Assembly (NCBI RefSeq): GCF_041296385.1
Contig: NC_091017.1
Span: forward strand, 48,172,214-48,236,213
DNA from: Aphelocoma coerulescens
Taxonomy: Eukaryota > Chordata > Aves > Passeriformes > Corvidae
Direction of reading: 5' to 3'
DNA length: 64,000 bases
Shown here: positions 39,201 through 50,814 of the stretch, piece by piece
Layout: each line of letters starts with the position of its first letter
Position numbering within the stretch: the first letter of the stretch is position 1
Position numbers and translations under genes: made by a program
Notes under the pieces: generated by a model
The model's input: the letters and a program-made list of their open reading frames with translations, nothing else
Told to the model about the DNA's origin: nothing
The model's database searches: none

Positions 39201-41298
39201 GAAAGCATTTTAAGTCACACTAAGCAGCCTCAGTTTAATCTGATAGTCTTTGAGGAGTTAGTTCAATACCTATTGTTAAGCATTTATTACATTCCATAAT
39301 TGCAATAGCTTCCACCATACTCTGAAACATGTTTATATGACTTGCTGACCCCAGATTTTCCTATTCACAGGCAAAGAGTTTTATATCCTACATACAAAGC
39401 AGTATTGCACATCTACTTTTAATTTGTGTCTCACTTCCATACCAGTTGGAAATTCATTCAGAGACAGCATTCATTGCTGGTTCAATAAATTTGAAAATCA
39501 GGAAAACAAAAATCTGAACTCCATTTTCTTTCTTTTCTTTTTTCCCTTTCTTTTTTTTTTAACTCTAATTAACCCTAGCTTAAACTGGTGGAATGATTTT
39601 GTCGTGGCATTTCTTTACAAGTTAGAGGGAGCATGAGTTTGCATGAAAGGTATTACAAAAGCTTGGTTTGTATTTTGCTGTCACAAGAGCACACTGGCTC
39701 TGGATTGCCAGTGCAATCAGTCAGATGAAAGAGTTTCTTGAACTCAGCTTAACACAGTATCTGTAATAGCTCCATTACTAAAGCATCACAAAACACAGCA
39801 CCCATCCTTTGGGGTAGTCGAAGAAATAAATAAGCACAATGCAAATGGTTAATGCTGGTCTAGGCACTATGTATGAGACATAAGACTCTCATATAGTAGC
39901 AACTGAGGGAAATCCTAACTAAGATCTTGTCTTTTCTTTTACTCTTTCACACTCCCTCTCTCTTTTAGCAAAAAGCATTAAAGTATCTGAATGAACACTG
40001 CTTGACAAGAAAACACTGAACAGCTAGACACTTGAACTTCTATTTACCACAAAATGACCTCAGGGGAAAAGAAATAATAAAAAAGAGAAAAGAGCCTTAT
40101 GTCTCTTTAAAAAGGTCTGTCTCTTAAAAGAGGCTGTGAGGTCACTAGTAAGGCAACATGACAATTGCCACTGACTTACACCTAAAACTCCAATGTAAAG
40201 ACCTTTATTGATATGACCTGTTGACATTTATCTTCTTAAATTGGAAAAATATAAAATTATGCATGTCAAACACTTAACAACCTTTCTCGCTCTGGACCCA
40301 ATTAAAAAGAAGCAATGTCTGTAGAGAAAAGTAACAGTCCTCTGTTTTTGGTATTAAAACCAAACACTTCAGCATGCTGTAGTCTACGTATTTCATGGAC
40401 ATCTATAAAATACCGGTACCATGTGGTTTGTGTGACTAATCCAATAATGAGACAGACCAGTCAAACATGACTTTGAAAATACCCAAAAGAGGGAAAATAC
40501 GTCCAAGGACAGCAGATCAATATTTTTAAAATAATAGCTAAAAAGCTGGATACATTAAAGGAAATAATAATTTATCATAATAAAGCAATGTATTTAGAAG
40601 CGGGATCTCAATTTATATGTAGAATGTAGTAGAACACAGTTCAAGAATAAAAATTGTTTTCTTGTCCAAATAAAAATCTCCAGAGATGAAGACATCCAGA
40701 AGGATCATGGAAGGAATAAACCAGAAAAAAAGATGAACACTGAAGAAAACACCTGGATTATTTTGAGCAAAAAGGACTGCTTCATAAGTGTAAAAGAGAT
40801 ATGTTGGTTTAAAAGTTGATTTAAAAATTCTTTTGATTAAATTGGCTCAAACACTTGTGTATTTTATGTACCTTAAGCATTTTTTAAACTCTGTTGATTA
40901 TAGCACTGTTTCTGTCTGACATACTGAAAAAAAATCACTATCTGGGTGAATCATCAGTAACCTGTTCAAGCTCATTTGGTGGGCATCTGAGGTAAAATTT
41001 CCACAAATGCCATTTTATTGAAAGTGCCAGTTGCTGTCTCCATTATACTGCTTAGTCAATCGACCACAGAAAACTCAGAAACTGGCAGCTGAGTCACACA
41101 CATCATGAAGCTCCTGTAGTTTCTCTGGGAGACCCTTAAAGTACGTAATGGACGTATTGAAAGGAAAACTAAAGTGCTATGAATCTAAATCATAAATTTG
41201 AGCTAATCATATTATTTAGTCTTATTCCTTCAAGGTTTCCAAAGGAAGAACATTTCACTCTCTACATCTGTCTAGCCTTGCTCCTCCCCTTTGTACAT
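36263..41298. other. AT-rich non-coding DNA, no gene seen
   Basis: The 146-codon frame at 36576-37016 and its 105-codon partner in another frame lack domains and lie in T-rich sequence with hydrophobic translation, as expected by chance. A perfect 8-bp stem with a 4-base loop occurs at 37631-37650, and a mixed AT/GA low-complexity patch at 38798-38840. Confidence 0.6.
37631..37650. repeat. Small perfect inverted repeat (8-bp stem)
   Basis: taccctct and agagggta flank a 4-base gaga loop. There is no U run after it, so it is not terminator-like, and in vertebrate DNA a hairpin this small may be chance. Confidence 0.7.
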
Positions 41299-41322
41299 AC
41301 ACACACACACACACACACACAC
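41299..41322 (+). repeat. (AC)12 microsatellite
   Basis: Twelve uninterrupted AC units, followed by gcacag. Likely length-variable. Confidence 0.95.
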
Positions 41323-44300
41323 GCACAGAGAAATGCTCATAACAGTTAAAACAGTGTTCACTGAAAGCTTTGCTATACCCTGAGTGTAGCTATGTCATTC
41401 AGTACATGATAAGTTACGCAGTATGCTGACACCTCTATTTCTGTGATTAATTTTCTTTGACACTCTAGGCAAAAACCTTTCACTGAATCGTAACCATTTT
41501 TTTCCTTCCTATTACAGAAAAGCATTTGCTTCTTTCTGCTTCATTTTTCTAGGGCAGGGGCCAGGGGTCTGTAGCTAAACCCTTAAAGTGCAACATCTTG
41601 GAGGATTCTTTTTCCCTTCATGAACCAAGTTTTCTGTGTCTCATATCACCTTTCATTTCTGTTCATATTTTGTCACAAATGTCCCTTCCGAGTACAAGGT
41701 AAATGAACAATTTAATTTGGGCTAGAGTATTCTTTCAAATTAATTTTAATTACTATCTAAAAGGAAAATAATATTTGTTAGTAAAATGAAAGCTCTGGGG
41801 CTAAACACCTGGTTGAGAAATTTTAACCGTATGTATGTATAATCAAGTGTTTCAAAAGTCTCTCCACTTTTTATGGTTACTTAAACTAAAAAAAAAATAA
41901 TGTACAGTCAAATGTCAAACAAGAAATAGGCTTCTATTATAATTACTCCTTGTATATTTACAGAAACTACTCTTACAGTCCTGAGAGCTCAAGCTCTTCA
42001 AGCTTGCAAAGCAAGAAGAGGATCTAGAAAAGAAGGAACGACTGACTAAAACAAGCTCCTGTTTGGCAGAAGGTATCCTCTCCCTAAGCCTATGCATGCA
42101 CACTAGATGTGCATACATCTGTGTAAATTATACCTCCATCTCATATGGCTTCTGTTTAGTTAAAGTTCTACAGATTTGTATGATAAGTTTCTGGGAAATA
42201 CAAATTACCTACATGTCAGAATTTGCAATCTAAAATACATATGAAGAAAACAAGGCACTTGGAGAAACTATAATGAAATAATAATCTGTACTCTCTCATA
42301 ATTTAAATTGAGTTGCTACTTCATGTTATAATGGGATTGCTAGGATTAATGACAACAGAGATGAAGCACAACATTCAAGGACTGGGGGTTCAGTCCATGA
42401 CCCGATAACAATGTAAATGATAAAAAACTGGTATATAAAACAGTTAAAAAAATATGAAATAATATTTATTTACAAAAAAAGTATGGATTGTTCCTCTCTT
42501 TTCACGCTGGTTTGGGTTGTTGGGGGTTTGCTTTTTTTAAAAATTTTACTTATATTTTATATATATAAAAAATGAGGTTTCTAACAAAGACTGGGATGTT
42601 AAACGTAGTTCTAATGTCTCCTAAGAACACATAAACCCAAAATGTTACTATCTTGTAAAGCAATAAGGAAGCACCACACACAATATTTTCCATAATTTGA
42701 TCATAACCCCACAGCTAACAGAATACTTCATAAAAGAGGGTGTTTTCTAATGAGAAATGGGTTTAGTACATGCCATTGATTCTGTATTATCTACTCCATA
42801 TTTTTGATCTACTTTTATTCTTGCCATGGTCCTCCAGCAGTTTAAGGGACTATGATTAAAATTTTTTTGTGGTGTTTTGGGGCTTTTCCCCCCACTCATT
42901 ACTAAACCTTAAGATTTAATTGAAGTGTTCTGCTAAAAGGTTGGAACACTATCATTAATATTGGACCTAATTGGAAATCTCAAAGCATATTTTTAAACAA
43001 ATGAAATTTCCTGAAATAAATTTTGCTTGACTATACTCAAGTGATCTTGTAAGGATGTAGACTATACAGTTCTTTAATACATGAGCTATAAATAAATGAA
43101 TGAATTGCATTTAGATGTTTTGTTGAAAATATTTCACATATATCACATAAGGACCTATTCTTTTATTTTTCAAGCTGTCTATTTTCCACAATTAAAGGTT
43201 AATTTTCTCTTTTCCTTTTCCTTTCCATCTTCTCTATTATTCCAGATTAATCTGGTTTTGTTTTTTTTTATTTCACCTTTTTTGTCTTGTCATAGGGAAA
43301 AAAAAGTATGTTTTATATTTCTTTCAAAAATTTAAATTTTAAAATCGCTTTATTAAGGGGTTTTTTCCACTCCAGGCTGACACTCACAATATGCTAAACA
43401 GCATCTATCCATCTGGAAATGGTAAGCCATAGGTAAAACATATGGTGCTCATTAATGTGAACTGATGGAAGGTGCCATGTTTTTAGGCATACCAAGAAGT
43501 TATATACATGCACATTCCCTTAAGGAAAGATGCTATGCCAATAAGCTTATAAATTAAATTTACAAAAAACTTTTAGTCAGCTACTCAGTGAGTAGTTTAT
43601 AATCTGTGCACCTCACATAAAGAAGTACTTTCCTTAGTTATAAGACTGTATACCATAAGTTCTATTTTCTAGAATGACACATGTTTATATTTCATAAACT
43701 ATTTGAAGTAAAATGAAGTAATCAGATGAAAATAAAGTCTAACAACAAATAAAGAATAATAAGGGAGATATTGTTACTTTAATTTAAAGGAGCTAATAGA
43801 GTAAACATATGCATAGGATCCACTGGACCAGAGCTTGTTGTGCTCAGCACTAAAGAAAATAATTTGTCTTGCAAGCTGCTTTGTGCTCACACACATTCCT
43901 GTCACAGCTGAACTACATCACAGCTTCCAGCAGTGCCAGTGAAAGTTCAGACAGGTCCTATTTTTAATTCCATCTCGTCTTATTTAAGCATATGTTTGCT
44001 TCCATATTCTCTGTTTTCCTCCTAGTTGTAGCAGTCGATTTGTCTCTCAGCTCTGTAGTATCTACTGCCTAATTTATATTAATCTAAAGGAATAAAGGTT
44101 TGTAATCTCCACCTCTTTTTTTTAAAAAACCCTCTTTGTCTTTCTTCAGAGGAGGAAAATTAATGAATATTCCAGAAAAAAAATTGGTCTAAAGCAATTT
44201 ATTCTGAAATATCAAAAGTTCAGAGAATAAATGATTAAAACTCTCATATCATGAAATTGCAGAAAAAATATTTAGAAACAAATAATAGCTATATACATGA

Positions 44301-44833
44301 CTGTAGAAATATGTATTAATTATATATAGCAGAAACACACATTTATTCATAAACACTTAAATGATAAAACTCTTTTCTCTTGTGTTTTACATGAGAAATA
44401 TGCTTTCGTTTCATTTTATCACATGAATCTAGTCCTTCACTTCTGTGCTGGAGTCATGATCTCACATTTGTAACACTGGATTTTCAGCTGTGCGAGTGCT
44501 ACAGGCATGAAGTGAGAAGCAAGACTTCTATATGTGACAAAATATAGAAAGATAAAAGGAGATTTTGGAGAAATAAGAGTAATAGTCTCAGAGAATAAAT
44601 TAAGTACTTGAGAGTCAGAAACAACAGCAATACAGATATGTTTCTAATTAGAAAGCAGCTTCTCTTTCATTTAAAAGATATTTTGATGTATCCTGTGCTT
44701 GTATTTTGGAATGCAGATTAGCACTAAGAGTCTGTATAAATCCTGTTATGTATAAGTCTGCCCAGATATTTCCCTACATGAAGAGCAATTACCAGCAAAG
44801 GGTTACTGTCCTTGTGTTACCTCACTGCCCAAG
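41323..44833. other. AT-rich non-coding DNA, no gene seen
   Basis: No repeat or exon was recognised. A pyrimidine-rich run (43198-43250) ends in ccag like a splice acceptor, but the sequence after it stays T-rich and is soon closed in all frames. Confidence 0.55.
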
Positions 44834-45033
44834 CGGGTGGGCAGAGCAGCCGGGGAAGCAGATCCAGCCAGGCACCAGCCTCATGCCTTGGGACAGTGAC
44901 CAGCTGTGTTTCTCAGGGAGGAAAGTCATTGCAGCAGAAAAGTTTTCCCTCCTTGGAAGATGGAAGGCACCAGTGGAAGTTTGTTTGGGACAGACTGCTT
45001 CTATGAGCCAAAACAGATACACAGTGCACATGG
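44834..45033 (+). other. GC-rich exon-like island, function unknown
   Basis: About 200 bases are much richer in G and C than their surroundings. On the left is a pyrimidine-rich stretch ending in cccaag (an acceptor-like AG at 44832-44833). On the right is a good splice donor word, GTAAGT, at 45034-45039. One plus-strand frame stays open across the whole island, from 44706 to 45104 (132 codons), but its translation shows no domain that I recognise. It could be an exon of an unknown coding or long non-coding transcript, an old repeat, or a chance island. Borders and strand are inferred from the motifs only. Confidence 0.25.
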
Positions 45034-46984
45034 GTAAGTTTAAATCTACCTCCAAAAAATTGTATGTATTATACACATACATTTTTGGAAGGAGAGAAGA
45101 GTAAATCTTAGCCATTGAAGTCCTCTAAAAAGATAACTCCAGTAGGAAGAGATCTAAATATAGGGTGAAGTACTCACATTGCCTGCATTATGAGCCTCTG
45201 GTTCCACTACATTAAATGCAACAAGATAAAGACTGATTTAGAGCACATCCTACTCTCTGAATAATGTAACTTCAAAAGCTTCAGGTGTATCTTATGCAGA
45301 ATGAATCCTCTGGGCCTTGTGTTCTGGATGAAAACATCAGCTACAGGTAGACTTGCTTCAATCTTGTTGAAAACTAAACCCCTGTCATTTCTTTTGAAGT
45401 CAGCATAGGTATCAGAAAGAAAAGCTTAAAACAAAACAAAGACTTGTCTGCAGGTTCAAATTGTATCTTTTTTAAGGACACGAAGAAACCTATTCTGATT
45501 CTGAATCTGGCCAATTACCTTTAAAAATAACATTTTTAATCCTATTTAATTACCTTAATCATCTGATACTAATCTTAAAGAATCAATTTGTTTTAATTTT
45601 AAGCATAAATTTAAAAACTGACATAACCAAACATATGGTTACAAGTAATGTATTATTCCTAGGTTTACCGCTGTTTCCTCCTAATATTTATTTGATTGAT
45701 TCACTTCAGCTGATCTTTAGAACCCTTACATTTTTATCTTGTGTGCCTTAAAGACTATGCTCTAGTCCAGGAACAATATTTTTAAACAAAAAAAAATTTG
45801 GAGCAATACCAAAAACAAAAAATGTGGAAACATTGAAGAGAATACAGCATTTTGTGTTTACTCTTGGTAGACAGATATAGAATTAGAAAAATCTGGGGTA
45901 TGAGGGGGAAACCCCCAGCTTCCTACATCTGTGATTGATGTTTACAGAGTCATAAAACATTTTACTGCAAACCATGTGCCTAGGGAAATTTCAGCAATTT
46001 GCCAATTTTCTACACCCTATCTGCCTCTATTAAGGAACAATATGATTCTTCAGGCTCTTTTGTATAGTGCATTGCACAGATTTATCTCAAAGCACTTCAC
46101 AAGTCAGTCCAACAAATAAGTAGATACAAAATGAAAGCATGACAGTGAATAGATATTTAAGACGATTAAAGGGAGAAATTTTCAAAGGAACTCTAAAGCT
46201 ATTGATAGCCCTTAGCTTCATGAGTTTCTATTTGATTTTATGGAAAACTGCATTTTTATTTAGAAATTACATTTCATTTAAAGAACAGTGTACAAACAAA
46301 TTTTATCTGAAAGTATGGCTAAGGGTGATTTTTTTTAATATGTGTGTAGCTCACACATGTATGTAATACTTAAAAATTATAAAATTACTAGGAAGACCTG
46401 GCAGTAGCAATCAGCTTGCAGAGATTTTTGGTTTTGTTTGTAGCTTTTTCGTTGATAAAATATCAGGAGACAGATTTGTGGACTCCCTGTTTATCATTTT
46501 TGTGCACTGAAGTGGAAACTGCAAGTACTTGTCAAATGGATTGATATAATGTCTATAAGTCTCAGGAAAACTCCATAGCATTTACTAAATGCTGAATTAT
46601 AGCTTTCCTCACTTCTAATCCTCCCAAAAAATGTCACTCAAAGTAAAAAACCAATTTAAAGCAAATAAATTAAATAGTGACTTTCAATGTATCATACTGG
46701 GTCAACTATTTTTGTTTGTTTTCTTCTTATATTAGCCTGCAATTCATTTTGCATATGGTCCAGTAATTCTATAACACTTCATATTTTCTACCACTGTGAA
46801 AACTGACAGATTTTCTTTCCCTATTTTTTCAACCCTGCAGTGCAAAACTGCCATCAGTTGTATACAAAATATCCTCAGCAGAGCACTAAATATACACATG
46901 TAAAAGTCTTTGAGTTTACTATCTTGGTTACTCCTAATGGGCTATAATAAACATAGCAAAATAACATGTCCCTGAAACAAAAAG
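45034..46984. other. AT-rich non-coding DNA, no gene seen
   Basis: Frames reach 75 codons. Nothing repetitive was recognised apart from short A runs near 45787 and 45820. Confidence 0.6.
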
Positions 46985-47545
46985 ACACCTATCTACCATA
47001 TTTCACCTTCCTTTCCCAGCTGGTGATGCTGTGCCTGATGCCCCCCAGGACACAGTTGGCCCTCCTGGCTGCCAGGGCACTGCCTACACATGTTCAACTT
47101 GCCATCAACCAGGACCCTCAGGTCCCTTTCCACAGTGCTGTGGAAACTTAGTATTCCTTTGAGTCCTGTGTCCAAGGTGTTAATGAAGGTGCTGAAGAGA
47201 ACTGGGCTGAGGATGGATCCCTGCAGAACCCCACTAGTGACCACTTGCCAGCCTGAGATCCCCCCACCCACTGTAAGCCCTTGTGCTCAACCTGTGGGCC
47301 AGTTGCTCACCCATCACATAGCACAGTTATCCAGAAAGACACTGTGTGAGACCATACTAAAATATTTGCTGATGTCTAAAAAGATTGCATCTACTGGCTT
47401 TCCTAGATGGGTTACTGTATTGTAGAAGGAAAAAAGGCCTAACAAGCAGGACCTTCCTGTCATGAAACCGTGCTGGCTGTGACAAATGACTGTGTTGTCC
47501 TCCAGGTGTTTTTCAGTGCCTCCCAGAATAATCTTTGCCATGAGT
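46985..47545 (-). mobile_element. CR1 LINE ORF2 (reverse transcriptase) fragment, internally deleted
   Basis: CR1 ORF2 encodes an endonuclease and reverse transcriptase that copy CR1 RNA into the genome. On the minus strand, 47541-47314 translates to the RT segment with HGFMTGRSC, then VTHLGKPVDAIFLDISK and VSHS, all typical of CR1. A second frame (47271-46993) continues with VTSGVLQGSILSPVLF. Directly after the FIN...LDTGLKGILS block it jumps to STVERDLRVLVDGKLNM. The catalytic F/YADD box that lies between these blocks in intact CR1 is missing. The frame also shifts between the two parts. This is a dead fragment lacking the endonuclease, the RT catalytic box and the 3' UTR. Confidence 0.93.
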
Positions 47546-49030
47546 TTTTATTTACCATGCTCAAAACAAATATGTATTTTTAAAAATAGAAAATCTACTT
47601 TGGTTTTCCAGTAAGGACCTTCTTCATGACAAATTCACCATTTATTATATATATTCTTTCCTTATCCACTTAATGATTTTTTTTTTCGGTAGAAATAGAA
47701 GACCATTGTCCTTTTGTGTGTGTTTGTAGGGGCACACCATTATATCTTTCTTCAGGACCTTTTATATGAACAATTAGCTCTTTCAGCAGGTTATACAACA
47801 TAATGCTTTCTAAAACTCTTAGCTTTCTGATTTGTTCTGTTCTGGATCCCTGCCACTGTGTTTGCTTGTTTGTTTTTTAGTGTCTTCCAAAGAAAACTGG
47901 ACACAGTAGTCCAAGCCAAAGCCTCCCCAGTGCCAAGTAAAAAAGAAACTTTTGTCAGTGACATACAGTAGTGAATAACACAGGCGTGAGGGAAGATGGC
48001 ATAAAACCACCAGATTGCTTAGAAGATTTAAAGCAAGAATTCTAATTTAATAGCACTAGACTATGTTTCCCTTTTTTTAAGGAAACATTAAGCATTTTAA
48101 ATACAAAGAGAATTTTATATTGTTGATGATAAGGCTTAGTCAACAAATACTACGGTAGAAATTTAGAATTTCATTTAGAGAATCAGGTACAGAATACTCA
48201 TATCTAGGACAAGATAGATTCCCTACCTAATATTAGAAATAGTGGGAAAATCTTTCAAGGAAAAAAACCACAATAACCTGATGGCAGCATAGACCCCAAA
48301 TCCCTAGTCAAGCAGAGGGCTAAACAATAAAGTATTTTTCCAGAATGGGAAATCTGCAAATAAATGTAAGAACGAAAAAAACCAAGTTAATCTAAAATGC
48401 TCATTGACAGTATGCAAATAGAATATTTGTGTAGATGAAGCCTTCATTTGGATAGACTCAGATTTTTCTCAGTGCATCAAAGAAAAGGGAAATAAAGAGG
48501 TAAGCTATTATTCCATGCACCTGGAGCACTTTTGATATCTCTAAAAGCAACAACCAAATTAATTTATCTAATCTGCTCATGCATGGAAAGGGAGAGTTGG
48601 TAGTGTTTCTGTGATACAGCGCTCCTTCAGCCCCCTGAAAATTGGCCAGTGTTCTCTCAGGAAAAAAGTGTCACATTATGCATAGGTCAATGCACATAGA
48701 TTTTGGGAAGGAAGCAAAGAAAGGAAAGAAAGAACAGCTGCAACAAATATGGATATGTTGATAGATATGCATTTATTTTTTTATAGCATATTCTGAAAAC
48801 ATCATCTAATTTTTGAGAAGCTACAAACCTGTAACTGCCTCAGGTAAGCAAATGAGCAATGGTTTATAAAGAAAATACCCTGTCTATTTTATTACTGTAC
48901 AGAGTAGAAGAGATAATTACACCATCAAATAAGATATTTTCAACCAGACAGAATATTAGAGACTGGTCTAGAACTGATCTTGACTACAGATCATGGACTA
49001 AAATATGAATATCACAGACTAGAACACGTT
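47546..49030. other. AT-rich non-coding DNA, no gene seen
   Basis: No gene or named repeat is visible. Frames are at most 63 codons. Confidence 0.6.
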
Positions 49031-49109
49031 TCTTAAACTCTCAGATTTAATGCTGGTGATACAGTTTTGTATCTTAAACTCTCAGATTTAATGCTGGTGA
49101 TACAGTTTT
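49031..49109 (+). repeat. Perfect 41-bp tandem duplication
   Basis: The segment beginning tcttaaactctcag at 49031 is repeated at 49072. All 38 bases compared before divergence (up to 49109) are identical. Two copies without a mismatch in otherwise diverged DNA point to a recent duplication, or to an assembly artefact. Confidence 0.95.
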
Positions 49110-49971
49110 AAAGGCCAATGCATTCATTTATCTCTGGCACATACGGAGAAAGGTTTTGTGTCCAGGTAAGCATATTTCAAAACATACAGAACCTGTTAAA
49201 GCTTATTCACTTGTTTTATTGCAAATTACATGGGGTTTATATTGAAATCGAATGAATAGTTGAAACTACTTTTCAGATATAAATATGCATGGTAATGTTA
49301 AATGTTGGAAAACACATTTAATGCTAGTCCATAAACTGCATTATGTTTTATTATTTACAGTATATGTTATCTGTGTCTTCATATATGTCACAGATTTTTG
49401 TAATTTGCTACAGACAATATCTGAAAACAAATCCAAAACAAAACAAAAAAACTCACCAAAAAATCTATGTGAAGAACAGATTCTTTCTAAATCAGACTGA
49501 ATAAAGGAGTGCACATCAAAAAATATGTACCATGAGTACCACCAATAAAATAGATGCACACTATGTGACGAAATATCTCATATCCAGGAATACGAAAGTG
49601 GTCTCAATACTCTGGATAGGAATAAAGCAACTATTTGCAACAGCCCAGTAGCTACACTTTTGATAATTCTGTCCAGCAAGCAGTTAACTTTTATCAAGAC
49701 TTTCAAAACCAGTTTTTCTTTAGAAGACTGTAAAATTAAACATAAAGGTATAATAGTTTTGAAGTTTTTTCCCAAGGTCTGATTTCCCAGGAAGTTTTGG
49801 AAGCTTAACTCTTATCTTTCTGTACAAAATCGTGTGAAAATGGTGGAAATTTTCTTTGAAATGAACAAACAAAATAGTCCCACTGAGTACCATTGTGTAA
49901 TTTCTTATGTAAGTGCAAATTTCTGCTGCAGTGACCTTTCTGAGCTAGAAGGTTAGTCACTCAATTCCTAC
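49110..49971. other. AT-rich non-coding DNA, no gene seen
   Basis: Frames are at most 72 codons, antisense pairs included. No repeat was recognised. The right end borders the minus-strand LTR. Confidence 0.6.
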
Positions 49972-50814
49972 TGAAGCGATGGCAACCCAGTGAAAAAACT
50001 AAACTCATACAACTGGTACAAAATGGAAGGGTTTTCAGCCACTGGGAGCTGGCAGAAGGGGGTTCTACCCCTCACGTGCTGACACAAAGAAGCCCGGAGC
50101 TCAACGCTGAAACCCCTCTGGAAGGCGGCACTCAGTGCCCAGCACACAATGAAAACGGGGCAGAGCTCCTCACCCAAAAGGGGCTGGATCCTCCTGTCGC
50201 TGTTCAGCAGGCACAGAGGTGAAGGCAAAGAAGTAAAGAGAGGGGACTCTCTGTATGTGCTCCACACAGGTTTATTCCCATGAAGAGGCCAATTGGTCGG
50301 AGGGTCCAGGGATCTTATACTGGGTACAGAATAGGTGGGGAAAGGGATCTCAGCCAATGGGATAGAGACAAGCAGGTGGGATTGACGGGAAGGGAACCAA
50401 TGGGAACAACACATGGGGGGGGGACTTAGAGAAGGATCCAATGGGGCGTCGAGGAACAAAGAACTTTCTAGAACTGATACACATTAAAGAAGGGAAATGA
50501 ATATACATAACTTCATACATAAAACTGAGAAGGGAAAACATTAACCAATCAGGGGAAAACATGCAAAAGGCAGAACAAGGGAATCATGAGTTCTCGCCAT
50601 GACTGAAAGTTACGTGCTAAAGTTGGGTTGCTGACCACCGCAACTAGTTGTCTGGGTTTTTCTTCGAAGGCAGAGTGGTTGGAGCCACCTGCACTGCCAC
50701 AACAAAACCCCATATTGGGATGTTCTCTGTAACTTCTATGCCCTAATTTGACATAGGACAGAATTCCAGCTTCTGAGAGCTTTCTAAAAAATTGCTCTCT
50801 CGTTCCCCCCATCA
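49972..50814 (-). mobile_element. Solo-LTR-like element, minus strand
   Basis: The segment is sharply GC-richer than its flanks and has LTR grammar on the minus strand. A TATA-like tataag (plus 50314-50319) is followed ~40 bases later by AATAAA (plus 50271-50276) and then by a C/T-rich U5-like part. Four CCAAT pentamers on the plus strand (50353, 50397, 50438, 50544) read as inverted CCAAT boxes in the U3, and a palindromic ccaattgg lies at 50289-50296. Possible termini on the minus strand are TGATGGG and CGCTTCA, imperfectly inverted. I could not find a convincing target duplication, so the ends may be off by some bases. No gag, pol or env sequence lies next to it. The family is not identified. 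Confidence 0.65.
50271..50276 (-). promoter_or_regulatory. AATAAA polyadenylation signal of the minus-strand LTR-like element
   Basis: An exact AATAAA on the minus strand, just downstream of the TATA-like word at 50314-50319. This order is expected for an LTR with a short R region. Confidence 0.5.

Noticed and set aside
49968..50459. 163-codon minus-strand frame
   Set aside because: It lies in the R/U5 and part of the U3 of the LTR-like element. LTRs of this type do not code, and the translation is proline/serine-rich without a domain.
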